The notes under the pieces were generated by a model. It was given only the letters and a program-made list of their open reading frames with translations, was not told where the DNA came from and made no database searches. Both the position numbers and the translations under genes were made by a program. A stretch of DNA of 64,000 nt from VRUE01 sp963747765 (lineage in GTDB: Bacteria > Actinomycetota > Thermoleophilia > Solirubrobacterales > 70-9), in assembly GCA_963747765.1 (NCBI GenBank), contig CAVVGH010000008.1, positions 269,634 through 333,633 on the forward strand, given 5' to 3'. Of this stretch, positions 22,529 to 30,862 are shown piece by piece (position 1 is the first letter of the stretch; the number at the start of each line of letters is the position of its first letter).

Positions 22529-22647
22529 GGTCGACGAGGTCGGCGGCGGCTGGTGGCAGGTCGTCACCCGCTTCACCCTCGAGGTCGAGGGCTCGGAGAA
22601 GCCCTGCTTCGTCGGCGACAGCGTCACCCGTGTGATGGCCCCCGCCG
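22529..22647 (+). pseudogene. maoC 3'-end fragment D
   Basis: Shortest copy: from GGTCGACGAGG (matching 17035 onwards) to the VMAPA codons. The stop codon has been lost, so the frame reads on antisense to the DUF222 gene. It lacks the AACAATTG flank of A-C. It closes the AbiE segment on the right. Confidence 0.85.
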
Positions 22648-22664
22648 ACCGACGAGCGGTCCCC

Positions 22665-23981
22665 CTACGGCCCCGCCCTGGCCAGCAGCCCCGCGACGGC
22701 CAGCCCCCGGTCGAATGCCTCCCCCGCTCCCAGTGGCGCCGCAGTATCGGGCCCGATCGCAAGCCCCTCGCGCCGGCTGCGCGCCCGCAGCTCACCGTGG
22801 TGGCCGCGAATAGGCCGGGGAACCGTGTGAACCACCCGCCCGTCGGGGCGGCGGAAGACCAGATCGCCGTCTCCCTTGCGGGCCACGCCGAACCCACCCT
22901 CGTGCACGAGTCGGTGATGGCGCCCGCAGAGCAGCACCAGGTTGTCGATCTTCGTCTCCCCACCTCGCGCCCAGTGCACGATGTGGTGGGCGTCGACCCA
23001 GCGGCGGCTCTCACAGCCCGGGAACTGGCAGTGGCCCTCGTCGCGCACATCCAATGCACGACGCATCGCCGCCGGGACACTGCGGCTCCTGCGGCCCACG
23101 TCGAGCTCCCCACCTCTGCGATGGAGGATCGGCAGCAGCGAGGCATCGCAGGCCAGCCGCTGCGCGGTCTGCGCACAGATCGCCGGGCCGGCCTCGATGC
23201 CGCAGCCCGATCTCCGCTCGCCGCCCAGCGCCTCAATATCGGCATGGACGACGACCTGGCGCCGCTCGCCACCGCTGCGCACCCCACCACCGCCCGCCAG
23301 CGCCGCCTCGGCGACCTCCCCCAGCGCGTCGGCGCCACTCACCGACCGCGGCTCTGAGGAACCGCCTTGGGAGGTCCCTTCACGCTCGCCGATCGCCTCC
23401 CGCCCAGCCTCGATCGCCGCTAGGAACAGCGCCCCGTCCTCGGGCGCCAGCCGGCCGCGAATGCGAAGGCTGCCGTCCTCCTCCCATTCCCAGGAGAGGA
23501 AGCGCTCGCGGTGGGCGGCCTCAGCGCTCTCCAGCGACACCGCCCGCCGGTAGCCACGCACCAGCCGCTCCAGCTGCGCCGCACTCGCAAAGCGGGCCAT
23601 CTCGACCAGCTCCGCCTCGATCTGCGCCGTGGCGATCCTGGTTATCGCCCGCACCTTGGAGTAGCTGAGCTCGCCCCGCCTGAACCGCTCCCGCACCAGG
23701 GGCAGAGCGCCAAGCGCCCGCCCGACCCGCACGTGCTCGCGTGCCGAGCGGGGATCGATCGAGCAGCGCCAGGCAACCCATGCCCCACACGAATGAAAAC
23801 CCCAGGCCTCGTGCCCACCGCGGCGCTCGAGCTCTGCGACCAGCTCCAGCCAGCGGCACGTCGCCGCCGCGATGTGGGCCGCCAGCTCCCCGATCTCGCG
23901 CTCGATCCACTCCGTCGGCGCCGCCGCCAGCGACCTCTTAGGCGCAGATGCGCCCGCTCCTCCCACTCCCTCTACGAACAT
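22665..23981 (-). CDS. DUF222-HNH endonuclease (13E12 family), SOS-controlled
   Basis: 438 residues. The N-terminal DUF222 region runs to about 260 (GAWVAWRCSIDPRSAREHVRVG, SYSKVRAITRIAT). The C-terminal HNH nuclease has CQFPGCESRRWVDAHHI, with HH as the first catalytic pair, DNLVLLCGRHHRLVHEG and zinc-type Cys residues. The true start is the ATG (minus strand, 23981) inside a perfect LexA box, seven bases after a TACTAT -10; a longer frame to 24014 would read through that promoter. Members of this family in mycobacteria are DNA-damage inducible (established knowledge). The coding sequence also contains a copy of the palindromic repeat found at 24.1 kb. Confidence 0.88.
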   Translation of the reverse strand: MFVEGVGGAGASAPKRSLAAAPTEWIEREIGELAAHIAAATCRWLELVAELERRGGHEAWGFHSCGAWVAWRCSIDPRSAREHVRVGRALGALPLVRERFRRGELSYSKVRAITRIATAQIEAELVEMARFASAAQLERLVRGYRRAVSLESAEAAHRERFLSWEWEEDGSLRIRGRLAPEDGALFLAAIEAGREAIGEREGTSQGGSSEPRSVSGADALGEVAEAALAGGGGVRSGGERRQVVVHADIEALGGERRSGCGIEAGPAICAQTAQRLACDASLLPILHRRGGELDVGRRSRSVPAAMRRALDVRDEGHCQFPGCESRRWVDAHHIVHWARGGETKIDNLVLLCGRHHRLVHEGGFGVARKGDGDLVFRRPDGRVVHTVPRPIRGHHGELRARSRREGLAIGPDTAAPLGAGEAFDRGLAVAGLLARAGP

Positions 23982-23988
23982 ATGTTCG
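23975..23988. promoter_or_regulatory. LexA (SOS) box
   Basis: CGAACATATGTTCG is a perfect 14-bp palindrome, identical to the DinR/LexA consensus core of Gram-positive bacteria. It contains the start codon of the DUF222-HNH gene, and the -10 TACTAT (plus-strand ATAGTA 23989-23994) directly abuts it. Repressor binding would block initiation. Confidence 0.85.
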
Positions 23989-24081
23989 ATAGTAAAGCGA
24001 CCCGCGGACGGCAAAGGTGCGCGAGCAACGGATGCACCCCCCGGGCCTCAGGAGGGCTGCGACCCGGGCGGCATCCAAGGC

Positions 24082-24165
24082 GGTCCCGCGGAACCGCCTT
24101 GAGGTCCCGCGGAACCGCCTTGAGGTCCCGCGGAACCGCCTTGAGGTCCCGCGGAACCGCCTTGG
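24082..24165. repeat. four 21-bp tandem palindromic repeats
   Basis: GGTCCCGCGGAACCGCCTTGA at 24082, 24103, 24124 and 24145 (the last ends in G). Each unit carries CCGCGG and the complementary CGGT/ACCG arms. A related full hairpin stands at 24508-24541, and a part (GGAACCGCCTTGGGAGGTCC) lies inside the DUF222-HNH gene near 23360. The rest of 23989-24180 shows no gene. Confidence 0.92.
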
Positions 24166-24178
24166 GAGGGCTTCCTGG

Positions 24179-24500
24179 CTATTGCTCGAATTCGGCGCGG
24201 CCGTACCGGTCCGGGATCGAGCCCCAACCCCAGAGTGCGACGGGGCGATCGGGGATCTTCCCGTACTCCTGGTTCGGGTCGGTCGTCTCGGGCTCCACCG
24301 TACAGCGGTGGCGCCAGTCATCGCCGAGGTCGAAAGCGAAAATGAACTGCACCTGGATCTACCTCGCGGCAGACTCTGAGCTTGGCGTGGTCCTCCCAGA
24401 CCAACTCGGGACCGAATTCGTCGTCGGGGAAGCCAACTCCACGACCGCCGAGCAGCTCGACTCGGATCCGAAGCCAGGTTCGCGCCGTCTGACGGCAGGC
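24179..24500 (-). pseudogene. broken pRiA4b ORF-3-family gene
   Basis: Two minus-strand frames carry pieces of one protein. Upstream: WLRIRVELLGGRG, PELVWEDHAKLR. Downstream, in another frame with an intervening TAG: VQFIFAFDLGDDWRHRCTVE and WGWGSIPDRYGR, ending at TAG 24181-24179. The DDWRH and WGWGxIPD blocks are typical of pRiA4b ORF-3-like proteins. The middle of the gene is missing and the frames do not connect, so it is a remnant. Confidence 0.7.
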
Positions 24501-24507
24501 TATAGGT

Positions 24508-24541
24508 GCCTCCCAAGGCGGTCCCGCGGAACCGCCTTGGG
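24508..24541. terminator. perfect hairpin downstream of the cupredoxin gene
   Basis: CTCCCAAGGCGGT pairs with ACCGCCTTGGGAG (13-bp stem, 8-base loop), 22 bp after the stop of the minus-strand cupredoxin gene. No T-run follows. It belongs to the same repeat family as 24082-24165. Confidence 0.6.
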
Positions 24542-24563
24542 AGACCGGCGAAGGCGGGGGCGC

Positions 24564-25001
24564 CTACTTGACGGTGAGGGTGCCTTCCATGCCGGCGTCG
24601 CGGTGGCCGGGGACGGTGCAGTAGTAGGTGTACGTGCCGGGCTTCAGATCCACGGTCGTCGTCGTCGAGCTGTCGCTGATCACGTCGGTCTTGCCCACCG
24701 TGTCGCCGTTCGAGGCTTCGATCGCCACGTCGTGTGGGAGTGACTGCGGGTTGTTGAAATCAATCGTGACTTCGCCGGCTTCCGCGGTCAATGCGGTGGA
24801 TGTGTAGGCGAGCCCACCGTTTGGGTCGGCCTCGACATCGAGGGTAGGACCGCCGGATTTTTCGCCGCCTTCGGCAGCGGCACCGCCCGAGGTCTCTTCT
24901 GCGCCGGGGCTCGACGACGTCGTGTTCGAGCTTCCACCCCCGCAGGCGACGAGCGCAACGGAGGCGAGGGCAAGAGCGAGCAGCGGGACGAGCTTCTTCA
25001 T
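24564..25001 (-). CDS. plastocyanin-like cupredoxin lipoprotein
   Basis: 145 residues. Lipoprotein signal with lipobox LVAC, then a Ser/Gly/Glu-rich linker to about residue 50. The cupredoxin domain has type I copper ligands His in LPHDVAIE, Cys and His in YYCTVPGHRDAGM, and the axial Met in AGM. It is likely an extracytoplasmic electron carrier attached to the membrane. The start ATG 25001 is followed by a KK pair typical of signal peptides. Glu codons are GAA-rich, as in other exported proteins here. Confidence 0.9.
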   Translation of the reverse strand: MKKLVPLLALALASVALVACGGGSSNTTSSSPGAEETSGGAAAEGGEKSGGPTLDVEADPNGGLAYTSTALTAEAGEVTIDFNNPQSLPHDVAIEASNGDTVGKTDVISDSSTTTTVDLKPGTYTYYCTVPGHRDAGMEGTLTVK

Positions 25002-25075
25002 GAGCGGGTCGGTCCTTTCCGTGGGATGTGACTGAGGGGCAATGTATCCGCAGGCGAGGGGCGTGAAACGTCGGC

Positions 25076-25900
25076 TCAGCGCCCGGTGAACTCGGCCTTC
25101 TCGCCGCCGAAGAAGGCGATCGCGCCTTCGCGCAGGTCCTCGGTCGCCATGCTGTCGGCTATGCCGTGGCGCTCCAGCTGCAGGTGCTCGGTGATGCTGT
25201 TCTCAACGCTGACGCCGCAGAGCCGTTTCGACATCTTCACGTAGTGGGGCGCCATCTTCGCCAGCTTCTCGGCTTTGGCCCTGGCGACCTCCAGCAGCTC
25301 CTCCGGCGCCACCACCTCGGAGACCAGTCCCTCCTCGAGCGCGTCGGCCGCAGTCATATTGGGGTCCTCGAGCAGGATTTCCAGGGCCCGACTGGGCCCG
25401 ACGGCGCGGGGCAGGAAGTAGGTCATGCCACCGTCGGGCGAAGCGCCGATCCGTCCGTAGGCGCAGGCGAGGAAGGCCTTCTCGGAGGCGATGCGGAAGT
25501 CGCAGGCGAGGGCGAGCGAAAAGCCCGCGCCGGCCGCGGGGCCGTTGAGCGCGGCGATCACCGGGTAAGGGATGCGGCGCAGGTCGACGATCGCCGTGTG
25601 CAGCGCCTCGGCACCGCGACGCACCTGTGCGGGCAGGTCGACCGAGTCGTCTTCGACGCCCAGTTTGAACCAGTTGATGTCACCGCCCGCGCAGAAGGCG
25701 TTGCCGGAGCCGGTGACGATCAGCCCCCGCAGCGGCGCCTGGTCGGCGAGCCATGCAAAGGCGGTGCCAAGCTCGCCGATCAGCTCGGGGCTCATCGCGT
25801 TGAACGCATCGGGTCGGTCGAGCGTCAGGGTGCCGATCTCGCCGTCGATCTCGATTCGCAGCGTGTTCAGCTCGGGGGCGCTGGGGGCGTCGGTGCTCAT
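25076..25900 (-). CDS. enoyl-CoA hydratase/isomerase family protein
   Basis: 274 residues, crotonase fold. The first oxyanion-hole segment is GNAFCAGGDINWF and the second is NGPAAGAGFSLALACDFRIA. ACAYGRIGASPDGGMTYFLPR follows, with Asp in place of one of the usual Glu residues, so isomerase, dehydratase or thioesterase activity is all possible. GGAG stands eight bases upstream of ATG 25900. Divergent from uvrC. Substrate unknown. Confidence 0.88.
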   Translation of the reverse strand: MSTDAPSAPELNTLRIEIDGEIGTLTLDRPDAFNAMSPELIGELGTAFAWLADQAPLRGLIVTGSGNAFCAGGDINWFKLGVEDDSVDLPAQVRRGAEALHTAIVDLRRIPYPVIAALNGPAAGAGFSLALACDFRIASEKAFLACAYGRIGASPDGGMTYFLPRAVGPSRALEILLEDPNMTAADALEEGLVSEVVAPEELLEVARAKAEKLAKMAPHYVKMSKRLCGVSVENSITEHLQLERHGIADSMATEDLREGAIAFFGGEKAEFTGR

Positions 25901-25940
25901 TTGGTTCTCCGTAATCGGGCTGGCCAGGTGGCCCGCAGCC

Positions 25941-25946
25941 TACCCT
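25941..25946 (+). promoter_or_regulatory. -10 element of the leaderless uvrC promoter
   Basis: TACCCT lies eight bases before ATG 25955, which supports that ATG as the true uvrC start. No Shine-Dalgarno sequence is present. Confidence 0.5.
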
Positions 25947-25954
25947 TTGGTCGA

Positions 25955-27835
25955 ATGGGCGAAGGCGATCCGGATCTTCCACGCGCCGAGCGGCTGGCGC
26001 AGCGCCGCCGCGAGCTGCCCGACTCGGCGGGGGTCTATCTTTTCCACGACGCCGACGGGGATCTGCTCTACGTGGGCAAGGCCCGCTCGATCCGCAAGCG
26101 GGTTGCCTCTCATTTCTCGGGGGGAGAGACGCGACTCACCTCGCGGGTGGAGCGGATCGACGTCCTTGTAACGGCCAACGAGGCCGAGGCGCTGCTAGCC
26201 GAGCAGAGCTTCATCAAGCGCCACCGGCCGCGCTTCAACGTCCGCTTGCGGGACGACAAGTCCTATCCCTACGTCTGCGTCAGCCTCGACGAGGACTACC
26301 CGCGCGTCTACTTCACCCGCGAGAAGCACCGCTCGGGCCGGGCCTACTTCGGCCCCTTCTCCAGCGCCAAGCGGGTTCGGGAGACACTCGACCTGCTCGG
26401 CAAGCTGTTTCAGTTCCGGACCTGCGAGGGGAAGGAGCCGGGGCGGCGATCGGGCAGCCCCTGCCTCGACTACTTCATCAAGCGTTGCGGAGCGCCCTGC
26501 GTGGACTACGTCAGCCAGGACGAGTACCGGCGGAACATCGATGCGATCGTCGACTTCCTCTCCGGTCGCTACCGCCAGGTCGAGGATGCCGAGCGTAGGA
26601 AGATGGACGAGGCCGCCGCGGCCCACGAGTTCGAGCGCGCCGCCCTGCATCGCGACCGGCTTGCGGCGATCAGCTCGCTGTTCGAGCGGCAGCGGGTAGC
26701 GGGCGGCACCGTCGGCACGGCGGACCTGATCGGCGTCGCCGCGGACGGGACGGACGCCAACGCGCAGGTCTTCCAGGTCCGCGACGGCATCCTGGCGGAG
26801 CGCCAGAGCTTCTATCTCGACAACCAGTCCGAGCGCGAGCCGGCCGAAGTGGCGGAGGAGTTCATCGGCCAGTACTACTCGGCCTCGCCGGCGATGCCGC
26901 GAACGATCGTCGTCGGGCCCGAGTTGCGCGATCGCGCCGCGGTGCTGGGGGCGGCGCTGAGTGAGCGGCGCGGAGCCCCGGTCGAGGTTCGGGTCGCGGA
27001 GCGGGGCGACAAGCGTCGCCTGCGGGAGCTGGCGGAGCGCAACGCCCGCCTCGCCCTCGACCAGGACCGCCTGCGCCGGGAGCACCGCCGCCAGCGACGG
27101 GTCGACGCGCTGGCCGATCTGCGCGAGGCGCTGGGGATGGAGGAGCTGCCGGTGCGAATCGAGGGGTTCGACATCTCGAATCTCGGCGGCGAGCACACGG
27201 TGGCCTCGATGGTGGTGTTCGAGGGTGGCGCCACGAAGAAGGCCGACTACCGGAGGTTCAGGGTGCGCGGCGAGAGCGGCAATGGAGGTCCCGACGACTT
27301 CGCATCCATGGAGGAGGTGCTGAGCCGGCGGATGGGTCGCTACCTCGAGCAGGCCGACCTCTCGCCCCACGATGGCAAGCGCGACGAGAGCTTCGCCTCG
27401 CTTCCCTCGCTGGTCGTGATCGACGGCGGCAAGGGACAGCTCGCGGCCGGTATGCGTCCCCTGCGTCCCTTCGTAGAGCGCGGCACGACCGTGATCTCCC
27501 TGGCCAAGCGGTTGGAGGAGGTCTATGTCCCCGGCAGCTCGGCGCCGATCGACCTGCCCGCCGATTCCGAGGCGTCCAAGCTGCTGCAGAGGGTCCGCGA
27601 CGAGGCGCATCGTTTCGCGATCGAGCACCATCGCGGCAGGCGCGACCGGGCGATGACCGGCTCGGTGCTCGACGAGCTGCGGGGGGTGGGGCCGGCGCGC
27701 AAGCGAGCTCTCCTGCAGCATTTTGGCTCTCCGGAGCGGTTCATGGCCGCGAGTCGCGAGGAGATCGAGGCGGTGCCCGGCCTACCTGGCAAAGTGGCGC
27801 GTGAGATCCACGAGCAACTGCACAGGACCGGCTAA
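25955..27835 (+). CDS. uvrC: excinuclease ABC subunit C
   Basis: Makes both incisions in nucleotide excision repair with UvrAB. 626 residues from ATG 25955. The GIY-YIG 3'-nuclease opens with LPDSAGVYLFHDADGDLLYVGKA, then come the UVR motif near residue 210, the RNase H-like 5'-nuclease (IEGFDISNLGGEHTVASMVV) with Asp residues, and a C-terminal helix-hairpin-helix pair (LRGVGPARKRALL, VPGLPGKVAREI). The open frame extends about 790 bp further upstream, but that part is antisense to the hydratase gene and lacks homology. The stop overlaps rapZ. Confidence 0.96.
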   Translation: MGEGDPDLPRAERLAQRRRELPDSAGVYLFHDADGDLLYVGKARSIRKRVASHFSGGETRLTSRVERIDVLVTANEAEALLAEQSFIKRHRPRFNVRLRDDKSYPYVCVSLDEDYPRVYFTREKHRSGRAYFGPFSSAKRVRETLDLLGKLFQFRTCEGKEPGRRSGSPCLDYFIKRCGAPCVDYVSQDEYRRNIDAIVDFLSGRYRQVEDAERRKMDEAAAAHEFERAALHRDRLAAISSLFERQRVAGGTVGTADLIGVAADGTDANAQVFQVRDGILAERQSFYLDNQSEREPAEVAEEFIGQYYSASPAMPRTIVVGPELRDRAAVLGAALSERRGAPVEVRVAERGDKRRLRELAERNARLALDQDRLRREHRRQRRVDALADLREALGMEELPVRIEGFDISNLGGEHTVASMVVFEGGATKKADYRRFRVRGESGNGGPDDFASMEEVLSRRMGRYLEQADLSPHDGKRDESFASLPSLVVIDGGKGQLAAGMRPLRPFVERGTTVISLAKRLEEVYVPGSSAPIDLPADSEASKLLQRVRDEAHRFAIEHHRGRRDRAMTGSVLDELRGVGPARKRALLQHFGSPERFMAASREEIEAVPGLPGKVAREIHEQLHRTG

Positions 27836-28713
27836 TGGCAGAGAAGAACGTCAACCTGGTTGTGATTACCGGCCATTCGGGAGCGGGGAAGTCGGAGGCG
27901 ATCGCAGCCTTCGAGGACGGTGGCTACTTCTGCGTGGACAACCTGCCCCCGCGGATGATCAGCAGCCTCGGCGAGCTCTTCCGGCACGAGGGCAGCGGCG
28001 TCGAGCGGGCGGCCGTCGTCTCCGACGTGCGCGGCGGCGACTACTTCGAGGACCTGGTTCAGGTGCTCGGCGACCTCGAGAAGGACGGGCTGGACCCGAC
28101 GCTCCTCTTCCTCGAGGCCGACGAGGAGACGCTCGTCGACCGTTACAAGGAGACGCGGCGGCGCCATCCGCTGGCGCCAGAGGGCAGGATCGTCGAGGGG
28201 ATCCGCGCCGAGCGGGAGCTGCTGTCCCCGCTGCGGGCCCGCGCGAATCTGGTGATGGACACGAGCGACCTGACCGCGGGCCAGCTGCGACGGCGGATCG
28301 CCGAGGAGATGCTGGGCAGGCACGGCAGCGGCAAGCTGGCGCTGACGCTGCTGACCTTTGGCTTCAAGAACGGCCCTCCACACGACGCCGATCTGACCCT
28401 CGACGTCCGCTTTCTGCCAAATCCCCATTACGTGGACGAGCTGCGGCCACTGACCGGGCTCGACGCCTCGGTGCGCGAATACGTCGAGGCCGGAACCGAG
28501 GCCGGCGAGTTCTACGGACGGCTGCTGCCACTGCTCGAGTTCCTCGTTCCGGCCTACGTGGCGGAGGGCAAGAGTCACCTGACGATCGCGATCGGCTGCA
28601 CCGGCGGCCGGCACCGCTCGGTCACGGTCGCGGATCGGATCCGGCGCGCGCTGGTGGAGCGCGACGACGTGATCGTGCGCGTCAAGCACCGCGACGTCGA
28701 GCCGGAGTCGTAA
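27835..28713 (+). CDS. rapZ: RapZ/YvcJ family nucleotide-binding protein
   Basis: 292 residues. Walker A GHSGAGKSEAI at the N-terminus, then the family-specific EDGGYFCVDNLPP, a Walker B-like region (LLFLEADEE), and the C-terminal block IGCTGGRHRSVTVADRI. In E. coli RapZ is an RNase E adaptor for sRNA control of amino-sugar synthesis; in Gram-positive bacteria YvcJ has GTPase activity (established knowledge). Its ATG overlaps the uvrC stop by one base, the usual uvrC-rapZ order of actinobacteria. The whiA gene often found next is absent here. Confidence 0.94.
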   Translation: MAEKNVNLVVITGHSGAGKSEAIAAFEDGGYFCVDNLPPRMISSLGELFRHEGSGVERAAVVSDVRGGDYFEDLVQVLGDLEKDGLDPTLLFLEADEETLVDRYKETRRRHPLAPEGRIVEGIRAERELLSPLRARANLVMDTSDLTAGQLRRRIAEEMLGRHGSGKLALTLLTFGFKNGPPHDADLTLDVRFLPNPHYVDELRPLTGLDASVREYVEAGTEAGEFYGRLLPLLEFLVPAYVAEGKSHLTIAIGCTGGRHRSVTVADRIRRALVERDDVIVRVKHRDVEPES

Positions 28714-28725
28714 GAATCCAGCGAA

Positions 28726-29637
28726 ATGTCCGATCCGATCATCTCCATCCGCGGCCTGCGCAAGAGCTACGACGACGTCGAGGCGGTGCGGGGCATCGAT
28801 CTCGACGTCCAGGCCGGCGAGGTCTTCGCCTTTCTGGGGCCCAACGGGGCCGGCAAGACGACAACCGTGGAGATCATGGAGGGATACCGCAGGCGCGACG
28901 CCGGCGAGGTGACCGTGCTGGGGGAGGATCCGCAGCACACCGACCGCGCCTGGCGCGAGCGGGTCGGCATCGTCCTGCAGAGCTGCAGGCTCGACCCCTA
29001 CCTGACCGTTCGCGAGTCGCTTGCCCTCTACGCCGGCTACTACAGCGCCCCGCGGCCGATCGACGAGACGATCGAGCTGGTCGGGCTCGAGGGCAAGGCC
29101 GACGCGCGTGCCAGCAACCTCTCCGGAGGGCAGCAACGCCGGCTCGATGTCGGCATGGCGCTGATCGGCGATCCCGAACTGCTCTTCCTCGACGAGCCGA
29201 CGACGGGGTTCGACCCCTCGGCGCGCCGCCAGGCCTGGGAGACGATCGCCGGCCTGCGCGATCTCGGCAAGACGGTCTTCCTCACCACCCACTACATGGA
29301 CGAGGCGCAACGGCTTGCCGATCGAGCCGCGATCATCGTGCGCGGCGAGGTCGTTGCGCGGGGTACGCCCGAGGACCTCGGCGATCGCGACAACCGGCCC
29401 GCGACGATCAGCTTCCGGCTTCCGGACGGAGTCACCCCGGGCGAGCTGCCCGGCGAGGTGGCGGCCACCGCGGCGGGCGACGGACGGGCGATGTCGCTGA
29501 GCACCGCGAGCCCTGTCGCAACGCTCAACGAGCTGACCGGTTGGGCGCTCGAGCGAGGCCTTGAGCTCGACGGCCTGGAAGTGACCAGGCCGAGCCTCGA
29601 GGACGTCTATCTGTCGCTCACCTCGGAGGCGGGATGA
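28726..29637 (+). CDS. ABC-2 type exporter ATP-binding protein
   Basis: 303 residues. Walker A LGPNGAGKTTTVE, signature LSGGQQRRLDVGMAL, Walker B LLFLDEPTTGFD, and H-loop TTHYMDEA. A C-terminal extension of about 80 residues (after 220) ends with PSLEDVYLSLT, typical of multidrug/daunorubicin-resistance (DrrA-like) ATPases. It overlaps the permease gene by ATGA. The transported compound is unknown. Confidence 0.93.
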   Translation: MSDPIISIRGLRKSYDDVEAVRGIDLDVQAGEVFAFLGPNGAGKTTTVEIMEGYRRRDAGEVTVLGEDPQHTDRAWRERVGIVLQSCRLDPYLTVRESLALYAGYYSAPRPIDETIELVGLEGKADARASNLSGGQQRRLDVGMALIGDPELLFLDEPTTGFDPSARRQAWETIAGLRDLGKTVFLTTHYMDEAQRLADRAAIIVRGEVVARGTPEDLGDRDNRPATISFRLPDGVTPGELPGEVAATAAGDGRAMSLSTASPVATLNELTGWALERGLELDGLEVTRPSLEDVYLSLTSEAG

Positions 29638-30407
29638 GCGGCCTGGGGCTTGCCCTGCACCAGTTCCGCTACGACCAGAAGGCGTTCTGGCGGAACCCGG
29701 CCTCCGTCTTCTTCACGGTTGCCTTCCCGGTCATCCTGCTGCTGATCTTCGCCACCGTCTTCGGAGACCAGACGGTCGACGTCCGGGGCGGCGTGAAGAC
29801 GACCGTCTACTACGTGCCGGCGATCATCACCCTCTCGGTGATCTCGGCGACGATGCAGTCGCTCGCCATGTCATTGGTTATTGCTCGCGAGGACGGGCGC
29901 CTGAAGAGAGGCCGCGGGACGCCGATGCCGCCCTGGGTGTTCATCGTCGGCCGGGTGGGCAACTCGATTGTCGTCGCGCTCCTGATGCTGATCCTGATCG
30001 CGGCGCTCGGCTGGCTCGCCTACGGGGTGGCGATCCCCTGGAGCCGCCTGCCGGAGATCCTCGTTGTGCTCGTGATCGGCGCGGCGGCGTTCTGCTGCCT
30101 TGGCATCGCCCTGACCGCGGCGATCCCCTCCCAGGACGCCGCGGCGCCAATCGTCAATGCGATGCTGCTGCCCCTCTACTTCCTCTCGGGGGTCTTCATA
30201 CCCGACGACCAGCTGCCGTCCGGCGTCATCCACTTCGCCGACATCTTCCCAATCCGCCATTTCTTCGAGGCGTTCTTCAGCGCCTACGTGCCGGCCGGCG
30301 GCGGCGCGAGCCTGGAGTGGGGAAACATCGCGGCGGTTGCCGCGTGGGGCATTGGCGGGCTCCTGCTCGCCGTTCGCTACTTCCGCTGGACCCCGCGCGG
30401 AGACTGA
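29634..30407 (+). CDS. ABC-2 type exporter permease
   Basis: 257 residues and six transmembrane helices. The soluble N-terminus FRYDQKAFWRNPASVFFTVAFP and the ABC-2 block DGRLKRGRGTPMPPWVFIVGR mark a DrrB/YadH-like permease. The C-terminal LPLYFLSGVFIPDDQLP is the usual last conserved segment. It is translationally coupled to the ATPase gene upstream and forms a complete two-gene exporter. Confidence 0.92.
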   Translation: MSGLGLALHQFRYDQKAFWRNPASVFFTVAFPVILLLIFATVFGDQTVDVRGGVKTTVYYVPAIITLSVISATMQSLAMSLVIAREDGRLKRGRGTPMPPWVFIVGRVGNSIVVALLMLILIAALGWLAYGVAIPWSRLPEILVVLVIGAAAFCCLGIALTAAIPSQDAAAPIVNAMLLPLYFLSGVFIPDDQLPSGVIHFADIFPIRHFFEAFFSAYVPAGGGASLEWGNIAAVAAWGIGGLLLAVRYFRWTPRGD

Positions 30408-30463
30408 GCAGCCGACCCGGCCGACCCCGTCCCCCGTGGCCCATATAGCCTTCGCGCTCCCTG

Positions 30464-30823
30464 ATGTTGCACCATGTCCTCCTGGAGGTTTCGGACCTTG
30501 ACCGGAGCGCGTCGTTCTACGACGCGCTGCTTGCGCCACTCGGTTGGCGACGTCATTTCGAGCAGGACAGAACGATCGGCTGGGGCATCGCCAAGCCGGT
30601 TTTTTTCGTATCCGCCCACCACGCGCCCCGCCCGGGGTTCGGCCTGCTCAGCTTCTCCGGGCTCGGCATCGTCGCCGTCAAGGCCTCCTGGGAGGCCGGT
30701 GTGGCGGCCGGCGGCGTCAGCTCCGCGGAGCCCGGCGCCCAGCGCTCCTACGCGTCGGGCTCGTATTCCGCGTTCCTGAAGGATCCGGACGGGTACGAAC
30801 TCGAGGTGACGGTTGGGGAGTGA
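30464..30823 (+). CDS. VOC-family (glyoxalase/bleomycin resistance-like) protein
   Basis: 119 residues: MLHHVLLEVSDLDRSASFYD opens the first beta-alpha-beta-beta-beta module, and FLKDPDGYELEVTVGE closes the second, with candidate metal ligands His4 and the final Glu. VSAHHAPRPGFGLLSFS fills the centre. Such proteins include glyoxalases, dioxygenases and resistance proteins, so no reaction can be assigned. A TAGCCT hexamer 12 bases upstream may be its -10. Confidence 0.85.
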   Translation: MLHHVLLEVSDLDRSASFYDALLAPLGWRRHFEQDRTIGWGIAKPVFFVSAHHAPRPGFGLLSFSGLGIVAVKASWEAGVAAGGVSSAEPGAQRSYASGSYSAFLKDPDGYELEVTVGE

Positions 30824-30862
30824 CTTGCACCAGAACAACACGACTCTAGGAGGATTGGCCTC

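Noticed and set aside
22632..23357. Plus-strand frame continuing from maoC fragment D
   Set aside because: It is only the fragment with its stop lost, running antisense through the DUF222-HNH gene.
25166..25954. Upstream extension of the uvrC frame
   Set aside because: It is antisense to the enoyl-CoA hydratase gene and has no UvrC homology; ATG 25955 with a nearby -10 fits the normal UvrC N-terminus.
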